In this document: piece by piece, positions 16,726 through 24,991 of the stretch | How the letters are laid out: each line of letters starts with the position of its first letter | Position numbering within the stretch: position 1 is the first letter of the stretch | Source: CAZJDM01 sp964544765 | GTDB taxonomy: Bacteria; Bdellovibrionota_B; Oligoflexia; CAYFLR01 | Reading direction: 5' to 3' | Length of the DNA: 48,198 nt | Assembly: GCA_964544765.1 (NCBI GenBank) | Contig: CAZJDM010000010.1 | Coordinates: 1 to 48,198 of the forward strand | Program-made: the position numbers and the translations under genes | Notes under the pieces: generated by a model | What the model was told of the DNA's origin: nothing | The model's database searches: none | The model's input: only the letters and a program-made list of their open reading frames with translations

Positions 16726-16731
16726 GATTCA
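16726..16731. other. GATTCA core, right copy (attachment-site half)
   Basis: Second copy of the hexamer found at 10662-10667. It starts the 3' dut fragment in frame (GAT TCA GAT TTT). Confidence 0.85.
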
Positions 16732-16917
16732 GATTTTCGTGGGGAAATCCGCATTATTCTATGTAATCTTGGCAAACAGGATTTCATCGTTAAACCTAAA
16801 ATGAGAATTGCTCAAGCGGTATTATGCCCTGTCTCTAAGGCTGATCTCCAAATTGTGGATAAAATATCTGAAAGTAACCGTGGAAGCGGTGGTTTTGGCA
16901 GCACTGGTTTAGCTTAA
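16726..16917 (+). pseudogene. dut: Native dUTPase gene, 3' fragment
   Basis: 64 in-frame codons from the right GATTCA core (Asp-Ser) through the stop: the second half of motif 3 (DSDFRGEI), motif 4 (RIAQAVLCPV) and motif 5 (RGSGGFGSTG). No frameshift here. It completes the 5' fragment ending at 10667 once one copy of the core is removed. It has no start codon, and an in-frame TAA lies immediately upstream in the element. Confidence 0.92.
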
Positions 16918-17004
16918 GAAATGACTTACCACTAGGAACGGTAAACCAATTTAAATCCACTTAGCAGTTGCTGAAAGTTCCAGATAACAAGTGATTATCA
17001 ACTG

Positions 17005-17440
17005 TTAGATCACTATCCCAGCTTTGGTGAAAACCAAAAATAAATTTAAACGAAGAGCAAATGTTAAAAAATTTCCGCACCTACCAACTGGCAGTAAAAT
17101 ATTATCGAATCTGTATAACCCTCCTTTTTGTTTGATCTTCTCACCATCTATTTCATTATGGGGTAGGTTGTTTTTTATTGATCCTGATTTTAACCATTTG
17201 GCGTATCTTTTATATCCGTCACTTTCTTGAAATGACTATTGAAAAGGCATTAGGCCTCGATTTGTTATCAGGCAAAATAATCACTAATCTATGATAAGTT
17301 TCATAAGAGGTGATTTCCCCTGTTTTTTTGTCTCTATGTACAACAATCTGGCAAAACTTACATATTTTCCCTTTTTGAACGGCACTATAAAATTCGGTTG
17401 GTGTATAAGTTATTCGAAAAATTTCAAATCTACCACTGGT
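17005..17440 (-). pseudogene. Decayed unknown gene, minus strand
   Basis: Two coherent reading stretches on the minus strand join by a frameshift near 17231. The first (about 17440-17231) contains KICKFCQIVV and ETYHRLVIILPD; the second (about 17233-17005) contains DGYKRYAKWLKSG and GGLYRFDNILLPVG. There is no good start codon and a stop sits just upstream. The CxxC pair suggests a metal site. I do not recognise the family. The compositional coherence of both halves is the only evidence that it was a gene. Confidence 0.35.
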
Positions 17441-17502
17441 TCAAATTTAAAGCCCACTCACATGTTGCGGGTAGTAAAATAAATGTCGCTAATGAGAGGT
17501 GA

Positions 17503-18071
17503 AAAATAGTATCGAAATTTGAACAGATACGTAACATCGCGCTGGTGAGAATTTTATTATCCAACCCCAGGGTCAGTGAAATATCCAGGTTAGATCTGAC
17601 TGATATAATTATTACCAATCATGGTAAAGGCGAATCTATTTTACTCAGGATCAAAGGTAAGGGTCGAAAATTAAGGACCCTGCCTTTAGATAAAGATACG
17701 AAAACAGCTCTATTTGCCTACTTGAATACGAGAGAGGTATATATAACTGATAAGCTGCCTAGTAAGTTAGCACTGTTTGTAGGCAGAAATACCTATAATA
17801 AAAATGGGAAAAATACGATTAGGTTAGGTGTTAGAGGTATTCAACACATTGTTAATGTACTGACTGGTCGCGCCAATCTTGATAAAACATTTCACCACAT
17901 AAACTTAGATCAACTCATATCACTGACTCTTTGAGGTCTGGCGATAGGATTGACTTGATAGCCGCCAGAGCCGGTAACAGTGTTGGCGTTATCCAAGATC
18001 ATTATAATCGCATATCTCCACAAGATTAGGAGGATGCGGTTGATAAAGTTCAATCCTGGCGAAAAAAATAA
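17503..18071 (+). pseudogene. Decayed tyrosine recombinase/integrase
   Basis: The first frame (to 17934) begins inside a catalytic domain with ALVRILLS, PRVSEISRLDL (first catalytic Arg) and KGKGRKLRTLPL (beta-hairpin Lys). A shift then leads to SLRSGDRIDLIAARAGNSVG and DHYNRIS (HxLR region and tyrosine). A TAG at 18027-18029 and a further short stretch follow. The N-terminal core-binding domain is missing, two shifts or stops break the frame, and the HxxR His is lost. It differs from the three intact recombinases nearby, so it is an older, unrelated remnant. Confidence 0.7.
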
Positions 18072-18081
18072 CCACAAGCTT

Positions 18082-18099
18082 GTAGAATACAGATTCTAC
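18082..18099. promoter_or_regulatory. Perfect hairpin before the Cdd1-like gene
   Basis: GTAGAAT and ATTCTAC form a 7-bp perfect dyad with a 4-nt loop, 33 bp before the start of the next gene. No T-run follows, so an operator is as likely as a terminator of the decayed integrase. Confidence 0.35.
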
Positions 18100-18132
18100 G
18101 ACATTTAAAGGTTATTTAAATACCGGCAATCG

Positions 18133-18375
18133 ATGTCTGAACTCCAGCAGATTCCGGGTATAGGCACTTCTATTGCTAAAGACCTTATTGATATCGGTAT
18201 TAATTCTGTAGCAGATCTAAAGAACAAAAACCCAGAGTACCTTTATTCACTATTAGAAGAGCAAAATGGCAAAACAGATAAATGTGTTCTTTATGTTTTT
18301 AGATGTGCTATCTATTTTGCTAATAATAAAACTCATGATCCAGGAAAGTTAAAGTGGTGGAACTGGAAAGATTAA
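18133..18375 (+). CDS. Cdd1-like helix-hairpin-helix protein
   Basis: 80-aa protein with an N-terminal helix-hairpin-helix (LQQIPGIGTSIAKDLIDIGI) and a conserved tail (CVLYVFRCAIYFANN... KWWNWKD). This is the pattern of the 'pathogenicity locus' Cdd1 family, named from the Clostridioides difficile toxin locus; its role is unknown, with non-specific DNA binding presumed from the HhH. It lies just past decayed mobile DNA and converges on the histidine kinase (5 bp between stops). No strong ribosome binding site is visible. Confidence 0.75.
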   Translation: MSELQQIPGIGTSIAKDLIDIGINSVADLKNKNPEYLYSLLEEQNGKTDKCVLYVFRCAIYFANNKTHDPGKLKWWNWKD

Positions 18376-18380
18376 TGTTT

Positions 18381-20573
18381 TTAGGAGGATAATATTTTAT
18401 CCAGAATTGGAAAAATTAATTTTTTACTTAAAGGCTGCTCTAAAGCACCATCGCCACCGGCTTTTCTAGTAGGTTCTTCAGATAACTGCCGTGGTTCATT
18501 AGATATTAAATATGCTTTTGTTTTCCTGGATATCTTTTTGACTGCTGTGATTACTTCATAGCCATCTAATTGACCGCCGGATTCTCGCATATTGAGGTCA
18601 GTAAAAATCAATGTAGGTTTGTCTTTTTTAGCTCTTTCAATAAGTTCTTCGCCTTTTTTGAATATCTCAAATTCAAAAGTATTAGGTTTCTCTCTTAGAT
18701 AGTCTTTAAAAATATAGTCCAGATGATCTCGAATGAGGGTGGTATCATCACAACAATAAATTTTCCTGATCTTCTTCTTCACTAGGGTTTCTTTAACCAC
18801 TGGTATTTTCTCACCGGTTAGAAATTCAACCAAACTTGATAGTGGCAATGGCTTTGGGACAAAAGCACTCGCTCCTAAATCCTTGGCTTTTTGCTTAAAT
18901 TCATCCAATGTGCGGTTGGAATGAACGATCGTTTTCAATCCTTTATTATCTTTTACAGCAGTTAAGAAGTCATACCCATTTTTATCGGCTCCTAAATCAA
19001 TATCGACGACAGCGTGCGTTGGTTTTTCCTTTACCACTAATTGAAGTGCTTCATCAACAGTGGTAGCATCATAAAAAATAACGGCTTTTTGTAGGTTTTC
19101 ATTGACTTGAATGAGATTTTTAACCCACGCACGGTATAGAGTCTCGTCTTCTAGTAGAATAGTCTTATATACGTTCCCTGCCATCTTCTTAACCAGGACA
19201 TCAATACCTGTAAGGTCTTCTTCAAGCTGAAAGACCTCATCGCTGTGATTAGGTAATAAATCCTCATCGATATCCTCTAATTCATTGGATATAGGTACTC
19301 TGATAACAAACTCGACTCCGTTACCATTAAATTTATTACGAGCAAAGATTTCACCATCATGAAGCGTTACGATCTTTTTAGCTGAAGCCAGACCAAGACC
19401 TGTACCCTTCTTCTTACCAGATGTGTAAAAACTTTCGAATAATTTATCTTCAACTCCTTCCGAAAAAGGAGGTCCATCATTACCTATAATTATCTCAGTA
19501 AAAGGCTTTTCCTTGTTATCACCAAAATTATTAGTAGTTATGTCTATGACACCAATCTTTTTTTTACCTATTACAGTTATGGCTTCTATTCCATTACCTA
19601 TAATATTGGCCAAAACACGGCTAAATCGACCCTCATCCATAAGTGGTTTACGGCCAGCTCTAAAGTTATATTTAAATGAAATATCTATGTCAGCAGATCC
19701 TTGTTGAACAACCTGGCGTATTACAAAGTCCAGCACACATCCTAAAGACTTTGCTGAAGTCTCTAATTTTACATCACGGCTATAGTTCATCACATCGGCT
19801 AACATCCCTTCGACGTTAGAGATAGCTTTTTTCACGTCCCTTTTGGCTGTTTCAAGACGTGATGGGTTGGCCTTGAACATCTCAAAGGCATCTAACATTA
19901 CTTTAACTTGTGATAGAGGCTTTCTTAGATCATGAGCCAGCATTTTAGTAAGACCTGCAATGGCTTTATCAACTTTTCCCTTTGAAAGAAGTACTAGCTG
20001 TTGTTGAATAATTTCTTGTTGATGATTCTTTTCATGTATGAGAGCTCTTTCTAGTTCAAATCTATGAGAGTTTATTATGACTATAATGGAACCTACAAAC
20101 AAACCAATGAAAGACATCGTATAATTGTCGATAAAGTCACTAAATGAACCAATAAATTTCGGATCTTTGAAGTAAATAGGAACACTCATATATAGCAAAT
20201 ATATAGGGAAGATTATCCTAAGCCATTTCTCTTTAGTCCCTTTATAAACTAAACTATTTAAAATAAAAAATATTCCAACATAGTTGTAGAAATCGACTGA
20301 GCTTGCAGATTCAAGCACACCATGAGTTGCTTGAATGAAACTCATAAAAGTAATGTAATATGAACTTAGGTTAGGGATTATAACTTTAGACTTCAAAATA
20401 AAGGCTATACACCCTAAGCTAAGCAAAGTTAAAAAAACTCTGGAACCAAGCAGCCAGTTAAACCACCACAGCTGTTCATATGAAAAAGCTGATACTATAA
20501 ATAGTAGCAAAGCTACAAATATCAACAAGAAGGTACTAATCTGTGATTTTCTTGAGCGGACTAAATAATCCAT
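18381..20573 (-). CDS. Membrane hybrid histidine kinase with two receiver domains
   Basis: 730 aa. About six hydrophobic segments in residues 12-170, then a short coiled linker, HisKA with His214 (AHDLRKPLSQ), and HATPase_c (N-box near 325, GNDGPPF, and KGTGLGLASAKKI). Two receiver domains follow, about 480-600 and 615-729. Receiver 1 has the acidic pair, phospho-Asp (VVDIDLG) and Lys (VPKPLP). Receiver 2 has DD and Asp (FTDLNM), but the conserved Lys before Pro is replaced (LEQPL). No output domain, so it probably relays phosphate to another protein. It overlaps the upstream acyltransferase by 38 bp on the same strand. The N-terminal membrane part is not a known sensor. Confidence 0.88.
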   Translation of the reverse strand: MDYLVRSRKSQISTFLLIFVALLLFIVSAFSYEQLWWFNWLLGSRVFLTLLSLGCIAFILKSKVIIPNLSSYYITFMSFIQATHGVLESASSVDFYNYVGIFFILNSLVYKGTKEKWLRIIFPIYLLYMSVPIYFKDPKFIGSFSDFIDNYTMSFIGLFVGSIIVIINSHRFELERALIHEKNHQQEIIQQQLVLLSKGKVDKAIAGLTKMLAHDLRKPLSQVKVMLDAFEMFKANPSRLETAKRDVKKAISNVEGMLADVMNYSRDVKLETSAKSLGCVLDFVIRQVVQQGSADIDISFKYNFRAGRKPLMDEGRFSRVLANIIGNGIEAITVIGKKKIGVIDITTNNFGDNKEKPFTEIIIGNDGPPFSEGVEDKLFESFYTSGKKKGTGLGLASAKKIVTLHDGEIFARNKFNGNGVEFVIRVPISNELEDIDEDLLPNHSDEVFQLEEDLTGIDVLVKKMAGNVYKTILLEDETLYRAWVKNLIQVNENLQKAVIFYDATTVDEALQLVVKEKPTHAVVDIDLGADKNGYDFLTAVKDNKGLKTIVHSNRTLDEFKQKAKDLGASAFVPKPLPLSSLVEFLTGEKIPVVKETLVKKKIRKIYCCDDTTLIRDHLDYIFKDYLREKPNTFEFEIFKKGEELIERAKKDKPTLIFTDLNMRESGGQLDGYEVITAVKKISRKTKAYLISNEPRQLSEEPTRKAGGDGALEQPLSKKLIFPILDKILSS

Positions 20574-21138
20574 TTTTCATACTTATTTTATTATCTGTGT
20601 AAACCAAGGTCTTAGGTGGAATATCTTGCCTAAGAAGCGTATTAGGACTTATTATAGAATGTTCCCCAATATTAACCCCAGCTGGTATATAAACATTAGA
20701 TTGTATTGCTGCATAGTCTCCAATAACCAAAGGCCTCGAAGGTAATCTTATCAAACGTCCTCTTGCTGTTGACATTTCGTGTTTATCATCATCTATTAAA
20801 GTAACACCCCATCCTACACCAACTGTTCTTCCTATTTTCATACTGTTATTACATATAATGGTAAGGTTTTTATTAATGAAGTTTCTTCCACCAAAAATAA
20901 GCTCAGCATTCTCACCTAAAGCGATTTGAAAGCCTTGTTCAATATAAACGTCCCCTTCAAACTTTATCGTAGAATTTTTACCTAACATTAATACTGAATG
21001 AGAGTAGCTTGGTACTCTTATTTTTGAATTAGGGAAGGGAAAGCCCAACCTAACCACACCATTGACAAACACCTTAGAGGACCTAAATACTCTAAATGCT
21101 AGTATAATATAACTGTTGCTTATCATATAGTCAATCAA
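20536..21138 (-). CDS. Left-handed beta-helix (hexapeptide) acyltransferase
   Basis: 200 aa with hexapeptide-repeat character (VYIEQGFQIALGENAELIFGG, VIGDYAAIQSNVYIPAGVNIG, HSIISPNTLL). The turn with His (DDDKHEMS) resembles the catalytic region of sugar O-acetyltransferases. It is likely an O-acyltransferase of surface polysaccharide. Same strand as and overlapping the hybrid kinase, so the two are co-transcribed. The substrate cannot be told. Confidence 0.78.
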   Translation of the reverse strand: MIDYMISNSYIILAFRVFRSSKVFVNGVVRLGFPFPNSKIRVPSYSHSVLMLGKNSTIKFEGDVYIEQGFQIALGENAELIFGGRNFINKNLTIICNNSMKIGRTVGVGWGVTLIDDDKHEMSTARGRLIRLPSRPLVIGDYAAIQSNVYIPAGVNIGEHSIISPNTLLRQDIPPKTLVYTDNKISMKNGLFSPLKKITD

Positions 21139-21421
21139 TTATATTAGTTATTTATAAATATTGACCTTAACTATATAATATAAGATGTTTAACATATCTA
21201 TCTAGCAATATTTATGTCATGTTTCTTGCGATTGCTATCTAAATATAAAATTTGTTATCAGTAATATTTGGAATGAATACTGCAATAGCCTATTCATTTT
21301 TTCATTGTGTTTGGCAACGTAAAATTATGAACATTGGGTCTTAATTTCCTATTAAAATTAGATGGTACATCTGATATACCTTTGAGAATCTGATAAGTTG
21401 CAAGGAATGGTCAATAATAAA
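21139..21421. other. Intergenic, no gene seen
   Basis: 283 bp of AT-rich DNA between alr (ending at 21422) and the acyltransferase start. It should hold the acyltransferase/kinase promoter on the minus strand. I see no convincing small ORF, RNA gene or strong hairpin. Confidence 0.5.
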
Positions 21422-22627
21422 CTAACACACTACAATTCTAGGAATTTCTGAGTTAATTCGAGTAACAACTTCATAATTAATAGTATCGGTTAATTCAGCT
21501 ATTCGATCAGCCGAAATATGATTATCACCTTGTTTACCTATTAAAACCACAGTTGCTCCCATTTTCACTTCTGAAAGGTGGGTAACATCAATAATACTCA
21601 TGTTCATACATACCCGCCCAACGATAGAACAACGTCTTCCCTCAACCAAAACACTACCTGAATTACTCAAACCCCTATCATATCCTTCATAATATCCAAC
21701 TGGAATCACAGCAACCCGCATATCATTATTAGCTAAAAAGGAACATCCATAGCCTATGGGTTTATCTTTAGCAACGTCCTTTAAATGAACGATCTTGGTT
21801 TTCCAAGTTAATACGGGCTGAAGAGGTAATATATTTTTAAATATTGAATGAGCGGATAACTTAGTTAAAGGTGATGGCCAAAAACCATATAACGAAATTC
21901 CTATCCGAGCCAGATCATAATGAGTGGCAGGATATAAAATAGTAGACGCGCTTGATGATATATGTCTCATTAAAGGAATAGATTTATCCTTATTGCAGGT
22001 TTGGCATATATCATCTAACTTGTTAAAAGCTTTTATTTGCTCCAACATATAACCAGGATCGGTAACATCTTCAACATTGGCAAAATGACTCATAACACCG
22101 GTAAGATTGAATTTCTGGTCGTTCTTTTGCAGATAATCACCTAGAACTGATAATTCTTTTTCGGTAAAGCCAAGTCTGGACAAACCAGTATCTACCTTTA
22201 AATGAATCTGAATTTTTTTAACAACGTTTTTTTCAACACTTTTTTCAATATTTTTAAGCTTTGATAACCTGTCCAAAACGTCCAAGTTGCCCGCAACAAA
22301 TATGGCTCGAGAATAATCTCCATTAGGATCTGGATTACCAGGATCACCCATTATTAAAATTTGATATGACGAGTTAGGATGATGTACTTCTTTAGAAAAA
22401 TATCGCGTTAAAGTATGGTATTCATCAGTTGAATTAACCGCTAAAAAATTTATTCCCTGATCCAGACAAATCCTCGCTACTGGCAGCATTCCATGACCAT
22501 AGGCATTTGACTTTACCACTGTAGCTAAATTAATTGAATTATGGATATTCTTAAATATCTGAATATTATTAACAAGGGCCTTTTCGGACAATTCAACCCA
22601 TGTGTTACCTGAAAACTCCTGGTTCAT
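21422..22627 (-). CDS. alr: Alanine racemase
   Basis: PLP enzyme giving D-alanine for peptidoglycan. The PLP Lys is in VVKSNAYGHG near residue 39. The barrel contains KVDTGLSRLGF and the C-terminal beta-domain holds the catalytic Tyr segment (PVGYYEGYDRGLSN) and GRVCMNMSIIDVT. 401 aa, slightly above the usual 360-380. It starts 4 bp after the GspC-like gene stops and is the last gene of a transpeptidase/GspC-like/Alr operon, consistent with cell-wall use. Confidence 0.95.
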   Translation of the reverse strand: MNQEFSGNTWVELSEKALVNNIQIFKNIHNSINLATVVKSNAYGHGMLPVARICLDQGINFLAVNSTDEYHTLTRYFSKEVHHPNSSYQILIMGDPGNPDPNGDYSRAIFVAGNLDVLDRLSKLKNIEKSVEKNVVKKIQIHLKVDTGLSRLGFTEKELSVLGDYLQKNDQKFNLTGVMSHFANVEDVTDPGYMLEQIKAFNKLDDICQTCNKDKSIPLMRHISSSASTILYPATHYDLARIGISLYGFWPSPLTKLSAHSIFKNILPLQPVLTWKTKIVHLKDVAKDKPIGYGCSFLANNDMRVAVIPVGYYEGYDRGLSNSGSVLVEGRRCSIVGRVCMNMSIIDVTHLSEVKMGATVVLIGKQGDNHISADRIAELTDTINYEVVTRINSEIPRIVVC

Positions 22628-22631
22628 ATAA

Positions 22632-23516
22632 TTACTTTACATTAATATTGATATTTTTGGGAACGCCTTTTCTTTCAATAGTCATTTCAATATGGTTTTC
22701 ATCTTTCAAGTCATGTAAGAACTTAATAGTCTGAGCCACATTGGTTAATGGAATCCCATTAATGGCCGTTATTACATCTTCATCTATCAATCCGAATTTA
22801 TCAAAAATAGAATCTTTATCAATCTGTAATATTCTAAAGCCAGAAATTCGTCCATTCTGAATTACTGGTGCAGCCTCTGCTTGAAATAAAATGGCCTTCA
22901 GCCGAGTTTTTATTAGACTATCTCTATAAGCTGAAGTCATGGTAATATTGTGCCCTCTTCGCTCAAAGCCTTCCTCAAACAGATCGTTACTAGTATCTCG
23001 AGTTTTCCTTGGAGGCAAACGTGATGAGCCTGGTGCGCCTTTATTTCCAACCATTGCAAAATACAAATTATTATCTTTATCAAAGATAATTTTATTTCTA
23101 TGGATTTCAATCAATTTAGCACCAAAATATATTGTCGCTCCGACTTTAAAAGCCTTAATTTGCCTAGTCTGGCTATTCTTTATAAGAGCTACCCCTTTAT
23201 ATGGGTTCCCTTGATATATGGTTCCCAAAGCAATTAAATCAAAAGTGTTTTCTTTAGCAGGCGCAACAAACATGACTTTTAACTTATCAATATCGTTTTT
23301 GGATAAAGCTTTTTTCTTGTTTTTACCCACCTTACCAGCTTTTACATTGGTTGATTTCACTTTGGTTGATTTCGCATTGGTTGGCTGGACCTTAATCGAT
23401 TTATTTTTATTATTTTTTGTTTGCCCAGCTATATCTGAAATATAAAGAAAGACACAAAAGTATACTATCCACTTTAAATAAACAAATAATACTTTAAAAT
23501 ATGAGTATCCCTTCAT
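22632..23516 (-). CDS. GspC-like inner-membrane protein with PDZ domain
   Basis: About 294 aa. One N-terminal membrane helix (near 12-30) and a Lys/Thr/Asn-rich linker with short repeats (KSTKVKSTNVKAGK). Next is the homology region of type II secretion protein C (ALGTIYQGNPYKGVALIKN, FKVGATI), then a C-terminal PDZ domain (FRILQIDKDSIFDKFGLIDEDVITAINGIPL). In T2SS, GspC links the secretin to the inner-membrane platform. Here it is an orphan between a transpeptidase and alr. I start it at the ATG 23516; the frame extends 4 codons further to a TTG abutting the previous stop. Confidence 0.8.
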   Translation of the reverse strand: MKGYSYFKVLFVYLKWIVYFCVFLYISDIAGQTKNNKNKSIKVQPTNAKSTKVKSTNVKAGKVGKNKKKALSKNDIDKLKVMFVAPAKENTFDLIALGTIYQGNPYKGVALIKNSQTRQIKAFKVGATIYFGAKLIEIHRNKIIFDKDNNLYFAMVGNKGAPGSSRLPPRKTRDTSNDLFEEGFERRGHNITMTSAYRDSLIKTRLKAILFQAEAAPVIQNGRISGFRILQIDKDSIFDKFGLIDEDVITAINGIPLTNVAQTIKFLHDLKDENHIEMTIERKGVPKNININVK

Positions 23517-23528
23517 AAATATTACCAA

Positions 23529-24833
23529 CTATGGTTTGTAGATAAATCTATTTTTTACCAATAGTTTATCAGTTTCAACCTTTTTTTGATTGAACTTATT
23601 AAAAAAATTAAAATAATTAGTCAAACCTACTCTGGCTAAATGACTTCCCTTTATTATATACCTATTTTGATAAACCACTAAAGCGGATATTGCAATTTTA
23701 GGATTATCTAAAGGAGCAAAACCAGTGAACCATGAATGTTTTCCTCTAGGAGAACGTCCTGTTAAGGTTCCTGTCTTACCCCCCGCATTAACTAATAGCC
23801 TGGGAAACCTTCGGCTCCTAAATGCTCCTCTAGATGTTCCTTTATTAACTGTATTTTCCATCATAGTAGTTAAATATTCTGATGTCCTGGAAGAAATTGG
23901 AGTAGATATAACTTTAGGTCGGGAGCGATATACAATCGACTTATCAGGACCCTCGATCCAGTCCACAATATAAGGCCGCATCATAACTCCTTTGTTAGCT
24001 ATTACCTGACTTAATAATGCCGCATGAATTGGACTAACAAATACGTTGCCAAAACCGGCCCCTAATTTTGCCAGTTCTTTCCCGGTTATTTGATCCCTAG
24101 TTGGAAAAAAAGCATAGCTTTGTTCTAACCCTAATTCAAATTCAATGGGAAGATTAAAATGAAATAAGCTTGCCAATCTGATTATGGAGTCATAACCGGC
24201 CCAATATAGAGCCAATCGACCAAACGCCACATTACAAGATCGTCCAAACGCATCCGTTAGAGCCATAGAAGTTTTATCTCTCCCTTGATTTCGTAACCAA
24301 TTCTTACTTCTAATATATCTACACTGATAGGGTATATTAATTTTATGATCCGGACTAATAGGATTGGTTTCCATAGCTGCCGCGGCTGTTATAATTTTAA
24401 AAAGACTAGCAGCTGGATAAGCAGCTCTTAAATAGATCGGGGTATCAAAGAAGAATTTTCGTTTATCATATTTACCTAGTAAATTTAATATCTTACCTGT
24501 TTTTACATCAAGATTCACATATAAACCAAATATTATGCGGCTTCTTTTTAGATATTGTTCCATCTTATTCTGTGTTAAAGGATCCAGAGTTAATACTAGC
24601 TTAAAATCATCTTTGGTACGAACAATATATCTATTTTTCTCGAGTTTTTTATTATGTAAAAGATCCGTTGAATGAATCATTAACGCGCCACTGGAATATA
24701 TAGTAAAACTCTCCGTAACAAGAGTTTTTGATGAATTATATATAGAAAATATGTCAGATGTATTTAAGATAAAGAAGAAAATACATAACCATAGGTGAAA
24801 ACAAAACTGTGTTTTTTTTATAAATGTAAACAT
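23529..24833 (-). CDS. Penicillin-binding transpeptidase, membrane-anchored
   Basis: Cross-links peptidoglycan peptides in the periplasm. One N-terminal membrane helix, a short linker, then a transpeptidase domain with all three motifs: S-x-x-K (ASLFK, near 145), S-C-N (GRSCN, near 200) and K-T-G-T (GGKTGT, near 355). At about 434 aa it lacks the dimerisation domain of FtsI/PBP2, so it is a short class-B-like enzyme. I used the ATG at 24833 rather than a TTG four codons upstream. First gene of the operon with the GspC-like protein and alr; no gap to the next gene. Confidence 0.88.
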   Translation of the reverse strand: MFTFIKKTQFCFHLWLCIFFFILNTSDIFSIYNSSKTLVTESFTIYSSGALMIHSTDLLHNKKLEKNRYIVRTKDDFKLVLTLDPLTQNKMEQYLKRSRIIFGLYVNLDVKTGKILNLLGKYDKRKFFFDTPIYLRAAYPAASLFKIITAAAAMETNPISPDHKINIPYQCRYIRSKNWLRNQGRDKTSMALTDAFGRSCNVAFGRLALYWAGYDSIIRLASLFHFNLPIEFELGLEQSYAFFPTRDQITGKELAKLGAGFGNVFVSPIHAALLSQVIANKGVMMRPYIVDWIEGPDKSIVYRSRPKVISTPISSRTSEYLTTMMENTVNKGTSRGAFRSRRFPRLLVNAGGKTGTLTGRSPRGKHSWFTGFAPLDNPKIAISALVVYQNRYIIKGSHLARVGLTNYFNFFNKFNQKKVETDKLLVKNRFIYKP

Positions 24834-24991
24834 ATTTTTATACAATAATTATAATACTCTATCATATCAACTCGATCTAATCTTTGGAATCTAAAAAAAT
24901 TATGTCAAGTTTTTAGGCACAGTGTCGATTACTTAATCACTAACAAATTACAATTGTCTATTCATAAGACTGTTTTTTTAGGAGCCAAAAA

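Noticed and set aside
17024..17482. Plus-strand frames of 68 and 63 aa
   Set aside because: They are antisense to the more coherent minus-strand pseudogene and have random-looking residue use.
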